The notes under the pieces are model-generated. The model saw nothing but the letters and a program-made list of their open reading frames with translations. It searched no databases and was not told where the DNA came from. A DNA stretch of 45,979 nucleotides, taken from positions 1 to 45,979 of IMG/VR virus record IMGVR_UViG_3300022674_000016. One strand, written 5' to 3'. Shown here piece after piece: positions 33,296 to 40,634 of the stretch (position 1 is the stretch's first letter; the number at the start of each line of letters is the position of its first letter). Source of the DNA: a virus. A program made the position numbers and the translations under genes.

Positions 33296-35520
33296 GATCG
33301 TATCTCGATAGCTATCTTTGTGAAGTCCCGCCAATTCGTACCAACGCCAAGGGAAACAGGGAAGGAGTGGTCGTTCATCTCGGGAACGGGGCTTTCCATG
33401 ATGAGCATCATGTCCCTTGCAACGTCCATTGAGTCGCATATATCAGCCTGGATAGTTATTGAATCATGGACAGTGAAGCAGAGGTCAAAGCCCTTGGCAT
33501 AGAGGGTGTTCAAAGCTTTCATGCAGATGTCGCTCCCTGATGATTGGATCGGAGTGTTCAGGGCTTGGGTAGCAGTTTGAATGTGGCGGGAGCGTCCGAA
33601 GGGTGTATAGCTTTTGCTTGTTGATTCAAAGATTGAAGTTTGCTTATCACGATAGCGGATGAGGCCAGGGTACTTTTTGATACAGGCAACTTGCCATTGT
33701 TCTGCTTCTTTAATCGTAACGCCGAATTGCCTCGCAATAGCTGTAGGTCCACGACCATAAGCTGTTCCGAATACGACGTTCTTTGTCCAGACTTTTTCCT
33801 TGTCCGTAGCATCTTCCCATTCCTTTCCGAAGATTATTTTACACATCTGGTGGTGGACATTGAGGCCATTGGCTATTTCTGAGAGCATCGTTGCTTCTTC
33901 AGCTATGACAGCTAGGACTCGCACTTCCAGTTGAGAGTAGTCAGCGTCTATGAATACTTTTCCTTCATCGGGGATGTAGATGTGGCGCATCGCTTTAGGT
34001 ACGTTTTGCAAGTTTGGATTAGTGCTTGACAATCGGCCTGTCCCTGCACCACCGCACTTGTAGTGGGTGTGAATGCGTCCGTATTCAAGGCGGTCCATCA
34101 CGCCTTTAACGTAGGTTGAGCAAAGCTTTGTTATGGAGCGGTACTCAAGAAGCTTTACCATCAGGTCGCTCTTTGGATGGTTGTGCTTGATATGGTATTG
34201 AAGGAGTTGAACGCCTGTGGATTCGATGTCGAAGTATTCTTTGAGTTGCTTCGGGGAGCTTGGGTTGATGTCAATTGGATCGAAGTAGGTTTCTTTTATG
34301 TCGTTGGCTTTGGGTAGGAGGTCTTCTTCTATCTTGAATAGTGTATCGACATCGACAACGCACCCACGCTTTTCCATTGCGTTAACGGTGTAGGCAAGGG
34401 GGATTTCTATCTGTTGAAGGACATCGAGGTTTCCTTGATCCATCACTTCCATCTGCTTTTCGTAGACTTGGAAGGTGACGAGAGCGTCGAGACAACCGTA
34501 GCGCAATCGGCGGTCCCTTTCCCACGTTGCAATGGTTTTCATCTCAGCTTTGGTCGGCTTGTAGCTCTTGATGTTTGTGTACTTGCTTCTGAGGAATTCG
34601 AGGGAGCCGGGAAGCTCACTGGATAAAAGGTGTTCAGCAAGGCGGGTGTCAAAGATAAGTCCTTTTGTCTGGATGCCGTGAGCGTCCACCATTGCCAAGT
34701 CGAACTGAGCATTCTGCATTATCTTCTTGGCGTTGGGGTCTTCGAGCCAGCGTTCTAAGACAGGCCACTTCGGGTCTGTTTCATGGAGGTCAAAGGCGAT
34801 GGCCTTGTCATGCTCGAAAGAGAGGGATGCGCCAATCACCTTGTCTTTGCGAGGGTTGAGTCCGGTGGTTTCGGTGTCGAACGCTGTTGGGTAGCGAGAT
34901 GCTTTCTCCAAGTAGTCGGCTAGGACGTATTCGTCAACTTCAGTAATGAATGTTGGGTCTTCGTCAACTTCGATAGCTACACCAAGGGAATATTGGATTG
35001 ACTTTTCTATGTCTTGGATTGCGATATCTATCCATTGGCGTTGTCGCATTACGAAGCTCGGGTGGAGCATGAACATGACGGGGCAGTTGTAGCCGTACCA
35101 ATCGAGGAGAGGTGCCGTCGATCCTCTCAAGTTGCCGATGGTGCGGAGTCCGGTCAACGCTCGGGCCGGCACTTCGCCAAGGGCGACGATCAGGTTGGGT
35201 TGGCATTGGTGGATGTCAGAGTTGAGGAAGTAAGAACAGCATTCGATTTCCTTTACGCTTGGTTTGAGGTCATCGGGAGGAGCGCACTTGCAAGTGTTCG
35301 ACAGGTTTATTCGGAGCTTGTTCATAGAGGCTTTGTTCATGAGGGACCAGAGCATTTTGCCAGCGGGTCCGGTGAAGGGCTGGCCTGTTATGGTTTCGAC
35401 TTGGCCTGGGGCTTGACCTACGAAGAGGATGCTGTACTGTGGGTTCTCGGGGAAGTAGGGCTTGACGTATTTGTATTGCTTGAGGGTGCAGGATTCGCAG
35501 ATTTGTTCGTTAGGTTTCAT
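33292..35520 (-). CDS. UDG-domain/3'-5' exonuclease/family A DNA polymerase fusion
   Basis: 742 aa. Residues 1-~175: uracil-DNA-glycosylase-like domain with cysteines Cys8, Cys11, Cys77/79 and Cys94/95, positioned as in iron-sulfur family 4 enzymes; motif GQAPGQVE…GQPFTGPAG (35-54, Glu replaced by Gln in the first motif) and HPS (153-155). ~210-360: DnaQ-like exonuclease (FDTETTG, Asp215/Glu217). Rest: family A polymerase motifs A (DADYSQLEVRVLA), B (KNVVFGTAYGR) and C (TVHDS). An N-terminal UDG-like domain is known in SPO1-type phage polymerases. Overlaps both neighbours by ATGA. Confidence 0.93.
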   Translation of the reverse strand: MKPNEQICESCTLKQYKYVKPYFPENPQYSILFVGQAPGQVETITGQPFTGPAGKMLWSLMNKASMNKLRINLSNTCKCAPPDDLKPSVKEIECCSYFLNSDIHQCQPNLIVALGEVPARALTGLRTIGNLRGSTAPLLDWYGYNCPVMFMLHPSFVMRQRQWIDIAIQDIEKSIQYSLGVAIEVDEDPTFITEVDEYVLADYLEKASRYPTAFDTETTGLNPRKDKVIGASLSFEHDKAIAFDLHETDPKWPVLERWLEDPNAKKIMQNAQFDLAMVDAHGIQTKGLIFDTRLAEHLLSSELPGSLEFLRSKYTNIKSYKPTKAEMKTIATWERDRRLRYGCLDALVTFQVYEKQMEVMDQGNLDVLQQIEIPLAYTVNAMEKRGCVVDVDTLFKIEEDLLPKANDIKETYFDPIDINPSSPKQLKEYFDIESTGVQLLQYHIKHNHPKSDLMVKLLEYRSITKLCSTYVKGVMDRLEYGRIHTHYKCGGAGTGRLSSTNPNLQNVPKAMRHIYIPDEGKVFIDADYSQLEVRVLAVIAEEATMLSEIANGLNVHHQMCKIIFGKEWEDATDKEKVWTKNVVFGTAYGRGPTAIARQFGVTIKEAEQWQVACIKKYPGLIRYRDKQTSIFESTSKSYTPFGRSRHIQTATQALNTPIQSSGSDICMKALNTLYAKGFDLCFTVHDSITIQADICDSMDVARDMMLIMESPVPEMNDHSFPVSLGVGTNWRDFTKIAIEIRS

Positions 35521-35750
35521 TTTTCTTTCCCTTTATACAAGAAGAAGACAGGTTGTAATTCCAAGTAGCCTTGAACGCATTTGAAGCATGTTTCATAACT
35601 CTCTTTCCATATATTTTTTGCTGTTGTTAAATCTTTTACTTTGTCTTCCAAGTCGTGTAGTTCTCTCCGCGCTTTGTCTGCAAGGTCGCGATCCATGAAT
35701 TCATAATTATCAAGAAATGTATCAAGAAATGTAGCGATTGCTTTTGTCAT
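35517..35750 (-). CDS. Small helical protein before the polymerase, 77 aa
   Basis: Not recognised. A charged helical protein (KARRELHDLEDKVKDLTTAKNIWKE) with two cysteines near the end. Met at 35750 (GGGGGA upstream) is preferred; a longer start at 35786 has only A-rich sequence before it. Stop overlaps the polymerase start (ATGA), so it opens the replication operon and may serve with the polymerase. Confidence 0.62.
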   Translation of the reverse strand: MTKAIATFLDTFLDNYEFMDRDLADKARRELHDLEDKVKDLTTAKNIWKESYETCFKCVQGYLELQPVFFLYKGKEK

Positions 35751-35781
35751 CGCTTTTTCCCCCAAATAAAAATTTTCATTT

Positions 35782-35814
35782 TTCAAACTTTTCTGAACAA
35801 TTTTTGAACAATCA
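35782..35814 (-). repeat. 11-bp repeat cluster 3, upstream of polymerase operon
   Basis: Plus-strand units TTCAAACTTTT (35782-35792), CTGAACAATTT (35793-35803) and TTGAACAATCA (35804-35814), again in exact 11-base phase. They fill the gap before the first gene of the replication operon. 35793-35810 is identical to 3234-3251. Confidence 0.85.
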
Positions 35815-36093
35815 CTTGTTAAGTTCGTTGTTGAGAATTTCTAACCGAAGCTTGAGCAATCGGCATTCGGCCTTATCGCAGTCGTTCGTAAACTTGGAGC
35901 AATCCGTTGTGGTGTAACGGTCTTGGAGTTGCCAAAGGCGTTGCTGGGTTTGGTAGCGTTCGTCGGCCTTGATTTTTTGTTCAAGGCGCATATCAACAAG
36001 TTTCAGGTCGGAGTCTTTGGCGAAGTAGGTTACGCCGCCGCCAACGGCTGCTACCAGGGTAGTGAGAGCGATACCGCTTTGTATCCAGTTCAT
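35812..36093 (-). CDS. Small membrane-anchored helical protein, 93 aa
   Basis: Met at 36093 has GAGGAGG upstream. Residues ~5-23 (SGIALTTLVAAVGGGVTYFA) are a probable transmembrane segment, and the rest is a charged helix ending in a Cys-containing region (DCSKFTNDCDKAECRL). This is Rz-like in topology, but it is encoded with replication genes and not beside the endolysin. Function unknown. Confidence 0.6.
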   Translation of the reverse strand: MNWIQSGIALTTLVAAVGGGVTYFAKDSDLKLVDMRLEQKIKADERYQTQQRLWQLQDRYTTTDCSKFTNDCDKAECRLLKLRLEILNNELNK

Positions 36094-36122
36094 TTGAATT
36101 CCTCCTCTAAAAATTTTACTAT

Positions 36123-36521
36123 TCACCCATAAAGCCAAAAGTAATCAGCCAACGCATACGCCTCTTTTTCGATAGATTTTTCTTTCATTCGTTCGTAGCT
36201 AAATCCGCTCGAAACCCATTCCCAAAGGTATTGAGACATGAATGTTGACCATCCCCAATCTTTTTGCTGGGCAACGTGTACAAGTTCGTGAAAAATAATT
36301 TTTGCTTGCCACTGGCAGTTGTCGCTTTCACAGAGGGCTTTACTCAAGACGATGTAATCTTTGTGGAAGGTGATCCCTCCCATTTTGAAGAGAGTCATGA
36401 ATGGTCCGGCGATTCGGAAGGTGGCTTGGTTGAAGAGGTCTATTGGTTTATGGTGTCTGATTAGAACCGACGAAGCAGTAATTTTTTGGATTACCGTCAT
36501 TGGCGGCGTAAACACTTTCAT
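36123..36521 (-). CDS. HExxH putative zinc metalloprotease, 132 aa
   Basis: Contains IIFHELVHVAQQKDWG with HELVH at residues 78-82, the zinc-binding HExxH, and a downstream SIEKEAYALAD where a glutamate near 118-120 can be the third ligand, the arrangement of DUF4157-like minimal metallopeptidases. No signal peptide or extra domain, so cytoplasmic unless exported otherwise. GAGGAG before the start. Could act on host proteins or in lysis; no substrate visible. Confidence 0.75.
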   Translation of the reverse strand: MKVFTPPMTVIQKITASSVLIRHHKPIDLFNQATFRIAGPFMTLFKMGGITFHKDYIVLSKALCESDNCQWQAKIIFHELVHVAQQKDWGWSTFMSQYLWEWVSSGFSYERMKEKSIEKEAYALADYFWLYG

Positions 36522-36799
36522 TTTCTTGGCTCCTCATCTTTTTCATTTTCATTGAGAATCCATATTCTACACAGGTAATGCGCTGCTTTGAGCAAGTCTA
36601 ATTGATTGTGAGTGTACGGTTGGCGAATGACGTATTTTATTACGTCTTTGGCCCACGCTATCGTTGCGTTTATTTTGTGTTGGCTTTCGAAGAAGTCGAT
36701 AACGTCTATCCCTCCTTGGGCGTAGTGGCCCTGTTCGGTGTCTTGGATGTGTTGTAAGACTGCGTTTGAAAATTCTTGCCATGCTTCACTTTTTGTCAT
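36518..36799 (-). CDS. DUF3310-like protein, 93 aa
   Basis: HYAQGGIDVIDFFESQHKINATIAWAKDVIKYVIRQPYTHNQLDLLKAAHYLCRI follows the DUF3310 pattern (HY…GIEVIDFIE…GNVIKYVxRaxxK…eDLxKAxWYL) common in phages and sometimes annotated as nucleotide kinase-like; activity is not established. Overlaps the metalloprotease-like gene (ATGA). Confidence 0.85.
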   Translation of the reverse strand: MTKSEAWQEFSNAVLQHIQDTEQGHYAQGGIDVIDFFESQHKINATIAWAKDVIKYVIRQPYTHNQLDLLKAAHYLCRIWILNENEKDEEPRK

Positions 36800-36814
36800 T
36801 GCTTTTCTCCTTCT

Positions 36815-37168
36815 TTATTGAGTGATAGCACCCACATCCAGGTCGGTCACAAAGTCATCTGAGATAGAAATGTCTTCTCCAGACCACTGAGGCCACTCGG
36901 AAACAGGGGTAACTTTCATCTGGATGGAGCACGCATCGTTGTGCCTGGTCTTGATCTCCCGCTCCTTGGCTGCGGCCTCCTCCAGGGTTAGGGAATTATA
37001 GGTGATCGTGACTGTGAACCGGAATTTCTCCAGGTTGAATTTATTGCTACGCTCCTCTCCGTAGGCTTTTCCAATCATCCCCAGGATGGCGACACAGCAC
37101 GCCATAACTAGGGTGAACAGCACTACCCACATAGCCAACCATCCCCAGGTTCGTTCATGTGCTTTCAT
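36815..37168 (-). CDS. Membrane-anchored protein, 117 aa, function unknown
   Basis: Met at 37168 with GAAGGAG. Residues ~6-32 (WGWLAMWVVLFTLVMACCVAILGMIG) are one hydrophobic helix, followed by a soluble domain (KFRFTVTITYNSLTLEEAAAKEREI) of likely alpha/beta type. Topology suggests an inner-membrane protein with a periplasmic domain or the reverse. Not recognised. Confidence 0.62.
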   Translation of the reverse strand: MKAHERTWGWLAMWVVLFTLVMACCVAILGMIGKAYGEERSNKFNLEKFRFTVTITYNSLTLEEAAAKEREIKTRHNDACSIQMKVTPVSEWPQWSGEDISISDDFVTDLDVGAITQ

Positions 37169-37211
37169 AGCTTCTCCTTCGTCGTAGGTGATGTTGTCAT
37201 CCTTCATTTCA

Positions 37212-37526
37212 TTAACCTCTGTGGGGTCTCTCTTCCGGCACCAGTGCTGCTAACGCCTCCTCTCGTGTTAAATATACCCAGTTATTTTGCATCCCCCTGC
37301 TTTTTGGCGGATAGATGTATGGGTCAATACAGACATATGCTGAATATCGTTTGGGTACTCGAACATAATAGTACCACCGGCCCTCCTCCATCTCGTTGTA
37401 TGACAAATATGAAACTTCTCCCTGAATCACCTTAGGATGGCTTAGCCCTGCATAGATCAGACACCACACCCTAGTGCCTGGAAACAAATAGTCTCGTGGC
37501 ATTATATGGTTTGATTCAATGGCCAT
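37212..37526 (-). CDS. Small protein, 104 aa, function unknown
   Basis: Not recognised. Beta-rich and aromatic: GTRVWCLIYAGLSHPKVIQGEVSYLSY…VRVPKRYSAYV, ending in a helix TREEALAAL common in small phage accessory proteins. GGAGG before Met at 37526; Met at 37502 is possible. It follows a duplicated leader (37574-37610). Confidence 0.6.
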   Translation of the reverse strand: MAIESNHIMPRDYLFPGTRVWCLIYAGLSHPKVIQGEVSYLSYNEMEEGRWYYYVRVPKRYSAYVCIDPYIYPPKSRGMQNNWVYLTREEALAALVPEERPHRG

Positions 37527-37573
37527 CGTCCTTGCCCTCCAACGTCTGTTTAGCCAGCCCGTAAAGCCTAGGC

Positions 37574-37610
37574 TTGATAGAATTACCTATACTTGTTTGT
37601 CATAGCACTA
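37574..37610 (-). repeat. Duplicated gene-junction sequence, copy 1
   Basis: 37574-37595 matches 39512-39533 at 21 of 22 bases, and both are followed by TAGCACTA (37603-37610, 39536-39543). Each overlaps the stop of one gene and precedes the next, so it is a shared junction. The second copy contains the dyad CTATAC-TT-GTATAG. Confidence 0.85.
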
Positions 37611-37692
37611 TTGCGACTATCGACCCCCAGAAAACGGCCAAGAAGCCAAGGAGTACCCACCAGGCTAATGCTCGCTCTTTCTGCTCGGTCAT
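37600..37692 (-). CDS. Very small membrane protein, 30 aa
   Basis: Starts with ATGA overlap on the previous gene and AAGGAG 6 bases upstream. Encodes a charged N-terminus (MTEQKERALAW) and a hydrophobic helix (WVLLGFLAVFWGSIVAIVL). Overlap and ribosome binding site make translation likely; role unknown. Confidence 0.65.
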   Translation of the reverse strand: MTEQKERALAWWVLLGFLAVFWGSIVAIVL

Positions 37693-37964
37693 AGGTTCTC
37701 CTTACCTGCTAAGGCATCACGGGCTGTAGCTATTCTCCGCTCCCAGACCTCTTCTGACAGACCACATCTATCGTCTGAATTGGCATCTAAACCATCAAGC
37801 AAATCTATAATTATGTCTTCTAACTCTCCTATACGTTCAACTTGTTTGTTTTCGTCGAGCAGCCTGTCCCGCTCTGCCTCGGCCTTCTTCCTCTTTTTCT
37901 CCTCATCTTCGTATAAATTGAAAAGCATGTGGCAGTCGGCGCATTGCTTATTATAGTCGCTCAT
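37689..37964 (-). CDS. Coiled-coil accessory protein with CxxC, 91 aa
   Basis: N-terminal CADC then a charged coiled coil with EKKRKKAEAERDRLLDE and a helical end. GGAGGG before the start. The coiled coil shares AEAERDRL, and about 23 identical bases, with the gene at 39127-39492, so a segment was exchanged or duplicated. Function unknown. Confidence 0.65.
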   Translation of the reverse strand: MSDYNKQCADCHMLFNLYEDEEKKRKKAEAERDRLLDENKQVERIGELEDIIIDLLDGLDANSDDRCGLSEEVWERRIATARDALAGKENL

Positions 37965-38509
37965 CGCTCACCCTCCTTTTCTTGGCTTCTCGCCTTGCAA
38001 AGAGCAGCCAGTTTCTCGTGACGTTCCGCTGACGCCCGATCCCTCTTTGCCTCTCGTAGATGATAGCCAGCGTTCCATGAAAATTTCTTGTGGACGTTCT
38101 TCTTTATCAGGTCTGCCCTTGTCTCTTGCTCCTTCTCCAGAGCCGCCTTCAATTCTGCACCCTTTACGGCGGCCTCTTCTTTGGTAGGGAAAAGGGTGTC
38201 GTCCCTGTAGACAAAACATCTATCTCGGTACTCTGCTTTTACCGTGGTCTCAGTTACTTTTAGTTCCACGGCTGTGATGTTGACGAGTTTCGGCTCGATG
38301 ACATATTCGTATTCAGAAACCTGTCCGGTTGGTGGATTGAAACCAACGTGACAGTAGTCGCAGGGGAGGGCAACGTGGTCCCCGTTACCCAAGATAAGCG
38401 TAACCTGTCTCTCCCCAAAACAGACAGGGCAAGGCTTTTTTATGGGCAGGAAATCACATCTGGCATGCCACACCGTATCCCCAACTTGGTATTTCGATAG
38501 ATTCTGCAT
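37961..38509 (-). CDS. Zinc-binding accessory protein, ~182 aa
   Basis: Y-VGDTVWHA then CPVC near residue 28 and a CDYC near 50, a DnaJ-like two-pair zinc site around ALPCDYCHVGFNPPTG. A central region (AEYRDRCFVYRDDTLFPTKEEA) and helical C-terminus follow. Of two adjacent Met codons the second (38509) is 7 bases after AGGAGG. Known only as a recurring phage hypothetical. Confidence 0.68.
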   Translation of the reverse strand: MQNLSKYQVGDTVWHARCDFLPIKKPCPVCFGERQVTLILGNGDHVALPCDYCHVGFNPPTGQVSEYEYVIEPKLVNITAVELKVTETTVKAEYRDRCFVYRDDTLFPTKEEAAVKGAELKAALEKEQETRADLIKKNVHKKFSWNAGYHLREAKRDRASAERHEKLAALCKARSQEKEGER

Positions 38510-38518
38510 CATGATCCC

Positions 38519-38555
38519 TCCTCACTTTGTCTCTGGGTCTGGTGTTTGTGAGTCA
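38519..38555 (-). repeat. Duplicated 37-bp junction sequence, copy 1
   Basis: Identical to 40635-40671 except one base. In the copy at 40635 it encodes the last residues (SQTPDPETK) and stop of a gene; here it is untranslated just behind a stop and carries the ribosome binding site of the next gene. It looks like the remnant of the same gene end. Confidence 0.88.
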
Positions 38556-38762
38556 CATTGCTTCTGTTCCGCACTTCGGGCATCTGTAGGCATGAAAAAT
38601 ACAGCCGAAGTCCTTGCGGGGTTGGAGCGGCACGTCTTCATGGTCACACTCTGGGCACTCTGCCCGTATCAGGTTAATTGCACCGCCCGAATAGCATCTG
38701 CCCCAGAACTCGCTGTCCTTGTGGAACTCGAAAAACTTGCACGTCTCACAGATTTTTCGCAT
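38553..38762 (-). CDS. Small zinc-ribbon accessory protein, ~69 aa
   Basis: ICETCKFFEF…GRC…CPEC…CPKCG: three cysteine pairs, a typical small phage protein. Two adjacent Mets (38765, 38762) follow GGAG. It may bind two zinc ions; role unknown. Confidence 0.68.
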   Translation of the reverse strand: MRKICETCKFFEFHKDSEFWGRCYSGGAINLIRAECPECDHEDVPLQPRKDFGCIFHAYRCPKCGTEAM

Positions 38763-38777
38763 CATGTCTCCGTATCA

Positions 38778-39125
38778 CTACGCTTTTCTCCATTCGTCGA
38801 AAGTCTCATAGACGGCCCTATCAAAGTCCCGCATCCCTTCGCCAAGGGCTTCCTCTGCCATCCCCTTCATGCATTCCATAAGTGTGTCGTGGAGCTTCTT
38901 CGGATGAAGGACGGGAATAGAGGCGTCCCCATTCGTGAACGGAAGATCGGGGAGGTCTTCGGCTCCCCACAAGCTCAATTCCTCCGGGTTCATTGCGTAG
39001 ATAATCACCCCTGCCGGAGTGTCGCAGGACCGGCATCCTGCGTAGACCTGCAAAACATAAGTGATGTCCTCGGGTCCGTTAAATTTATAGTCCCCCCGGA
39101 AATCTCCACACCCGCAAGCACCCAT
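38778..39125 (-). CDS. Cys-rich accessory protein, 115 aa
   Basis: Met at 39125 with AAGGAG. MGACGCGDFRGDYKFNGP…GCRSCDTPAGVIIYAM has a GACGCGDF start and CxxC that could bind metal, followed by a helical C-terminus with DFDRAVYETFDEWRK. Recurring phage hypothetical, role unknown. Starts one base after the upstream gene's stop. Confidence 0.68.
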   Translation of the reverse strand: MGACGCGDFRGDYKFNGPEDITYVLQVYAGCRSCDTPAGVIIYAMNPEELSLWGAEDLPDLPFTNGDASIPVLHPKKLHDTLMECMKGMAEEALGEGMRDFDRAVYETFDEWRKA

Positions 39126-39126
39126 A

Positions 39127-39492
39127 TCAGTCTCCTTTCGAATGTGACTCTTGCTCACTTCCCCACGTTTTGCCCTTTGATAACGCTAACGAGGCAATGT
39201 CGCCGATCGAACGCAATGCGTGCATTGGATCTGTTTTGGGCAGTCTGTTTTGTGTAATTGATGTTGCGAGAAATTCGATTTTATTGAGTGCTTCCCGCAG
39301 CCGGTCCCGCTCTGCCTCGGCCTTCTCTTTGGCGAACCGCTCTGTGTCGTTATTGTCGAACGACTCCACTAGCCACTCTTCAAGTTGGGTAATGCGCTGT
39401 TCCAAACGGGCGTTGTCGGCCTCGGCCTTCTCTGCTCGCTTCGCTGCACCCCGCCATATATCGTAATAGTACGACTCAGCCTCTCGGTTCAT
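39127..39492 (-). CDS. Coiled-coil accessory protein, 121 aa
   Basis: Long helices with EKAEADNARLEQRITQLEEW and AKEKAEAERDRLREAL: the Ead/Ea22-like coiled-coil style of lambdoid accessory proteins. GGGAGGG before the start. Shares DNA with the gene at 37689 and follows the second copy of the junction repeat (39512-39543). Confidence 0.65.
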   Translation of the reverse strand: MNREAESYYYDIWRGAAKRAEKAEADNARLEQRITQLEEWLVESFDNNDTERFAKEKAEAERDRLREALNKIEFLATSITQNRLPKTDPMHALRSIGDIASLALSKGKTWGSEQESHSKGD

Positions 39493-39511
39493 GTTCAGGC
39501 CCTCCCTTCAT

Positions 39512-39543
39512 TTGATAAAATTACCTATACTTGTATAGCACTA
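39512..39543 (-). repeat. Duplicated gene-junction sequence, copy 2
   Basis: Second copy of the junction repeat at 37574-37610. It overlaps the stop of the gene at 39541-39855 and lies just before the coiled-coil gene ending at 39492. CTATACTTGTATAG at 39525-39538 has two perfect 6-bp half sites. Confidence 0.85.
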
Positions 39544-39855
39544 TGCCAAGTCGCTTTCGCAGTCCTCGATCTTTAGGACACAACAGACTTCTCCCCTGTC
39601 GTCGTAGAACTGAAGGTTCATCTTCGAGCGATGGGGCCATGTATTCTTGCGCTGAATACTTTTGAATAGGACGGTAACGCCCCCCGGCGAGTGCAGGTAT
39701 GAGTGATTTACGTACCACTCAATCTGATATTTTAGCCCATGCACCATGAAGGTTCGCCATCGCTCGAAAGACTCTATAGGGTTAGCCGACTTCATCACCT
39801 CTATTGTGGGGTAGTTCAAAACCATGTCTACTTGTTCTATAGTAAATTCAGGCAT
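39541..39855 (-). CDS. Accessory protein, 104 aa, function unknown
   Basis: Not recognised. Soluble alpha/beta composition, rich in Trp/Tyr/His in the centre (LKYQIEWYVNHSYLHSPGG). GAGAGGGG before the start, which overlaps the previous stop (TAATG). Confidence 0.62.
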   Translation of the reverse strand: MPEFTIEQVDMVLNYPTIEVMKSANPIESFERWRTFMVHGLKYQIEWYVNHSYLHSPGGVTVLFKSIQRKNTWPHRSKMNLQFYDDRGEVCCVLKIEDCESDLA

Positions 39856-40550
39856 TATTTCCCCCTCTCTCCGTTGAGGTACTCAAACAACCTGCGTGTC
39901 TGCCATTTTCTTTCTGAGTCCCAGCCCACGGCGACTGCGTCCCAGGCTGCATCGGCTGTGGCCCTGGCTGCGGCGACTGCGGCCTGCCATGCATTGTCTG
40001 CGGCCCAGGCTGCATTGTCTGCGACTTGCCATGCGGCGGTTCCGGCGGTTGCGGCCCAGGCTGCATCGTCTGCGGCCTTGGTTGCGGCCTGCCATTCGGT
40101 GGCTGCGTCCCAGGCTGCGTCCCTGGCCGCAGCCAACTCTTGCTTGGTGGCCGCCCCATTAGCAAACCGCCGCGCGACACTAATAGCCTCGACGCTCCGC
40201 TGATCTGGACTGTCGGTTAGTGCCAGTGCTCGCTCGGCACAGTCGCACGCAAACAGCCGCGCAGTCCGCTCGGTCCATGTGTCGAGTCTACGTAGCAACC
40301 TAGCCTGTTCAACAACCGTTTTGTCGATTACCTGTATTTTTACCCCTCGAATCTCCACCTCGTAGATTTCTGGGCCAAGCCATTCAACGAGATCCTCCCG
40401 CCTGCACACATTGTAACCCCGCACATATGGTTTTGGCTTCGGTATGGGGGGCATCCACTTACCGGGTCGCTTCCCCTTCGGTAGGTGCCAAACCCCAGTA
40501 CCGCCGCGATAGGCGGCCCCACCCTCGGACAGAACCTTATAGAATTTCAT
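39855..40550 (-). CDS. Ala/Trp-repeat protein, Imm5-like, 231 aa
   Basis: Two parts. Residues 1-~95: MKFYKVLSEGGAAYRGGTGVWHLPKGKRPGKW…EWLGPEIYEVE, a compact N-terminal domain. Then TARLFACDCAERALAL…RSVEAISVARRFANGAAT, matching the start of Imm5-like immunity-domain proteins, followed by ~75 residues of Ala-rich helix with regularly placed Trp (AAWDAATEWQAAT…). GGGGGTAACC before the start. The family also has uncharacterised members in phages; an immunity role here is conjecture. Confidence 0.7.
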   Translation of the reverse strand: MKFYKVLSEGGAAYRGGTGVWHLPKGKRPGKWMPPIPKPKPYVRGYNVCRREDLVEWLGPEIYEVEIRGVKIQVIDKTVVEQARLLRRLDTWTERTARLFACDCAERALALTDSPDQRSVEAISVARRFANGAATKQELAAARDAAWDAATEWQAATKAADDAAWAATAGTAAWQVADNAAWAADNAWQAAVAAARATADAAWDAVAVGWDSERKWQTRRLFEYLNGERGK

Positions 40551-40559
40551 GGTTACCCC

Positions 40560-40628
40560 CTATACTATCGTTGTGAGACCGTCCAACACCTTCCGCAGCC
40601 GATTGCGTTCGTTGTACAACGTCTGCAT
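40560..40628 (-). CDS. 22-aa coiled-coil peptide or gene remnant, tentative
   Basis: ATG at 40628-40626, TAG at 40562-40560, GAGGA upstream. MQTLYNERNRLRKVLDGL resembles the AERDRLREAL segment of the coiled-coil accessory genes, so it may be a truncated copy still having a start and stop. Confidence 0.35.
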   Translation of the reverse strand: MQTLYNERNRLRKVLDGLTTIV

Positions 40629-40634
40629 GAGTGT

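Noticed and set aside
35014-35568. 184-aa plus-strand ORF antisense to the polymerase N-terminus
   Set aside because: Mirror of a domain with clear motifs; no ribosome binding site.
38442-39257. 271-aa plus-strand ORF over three accessory genes
   Set aside because: Opposite to three minus-strand genes with good ribosome binding sites and zinc motifs; composition typical of a shadow frame.
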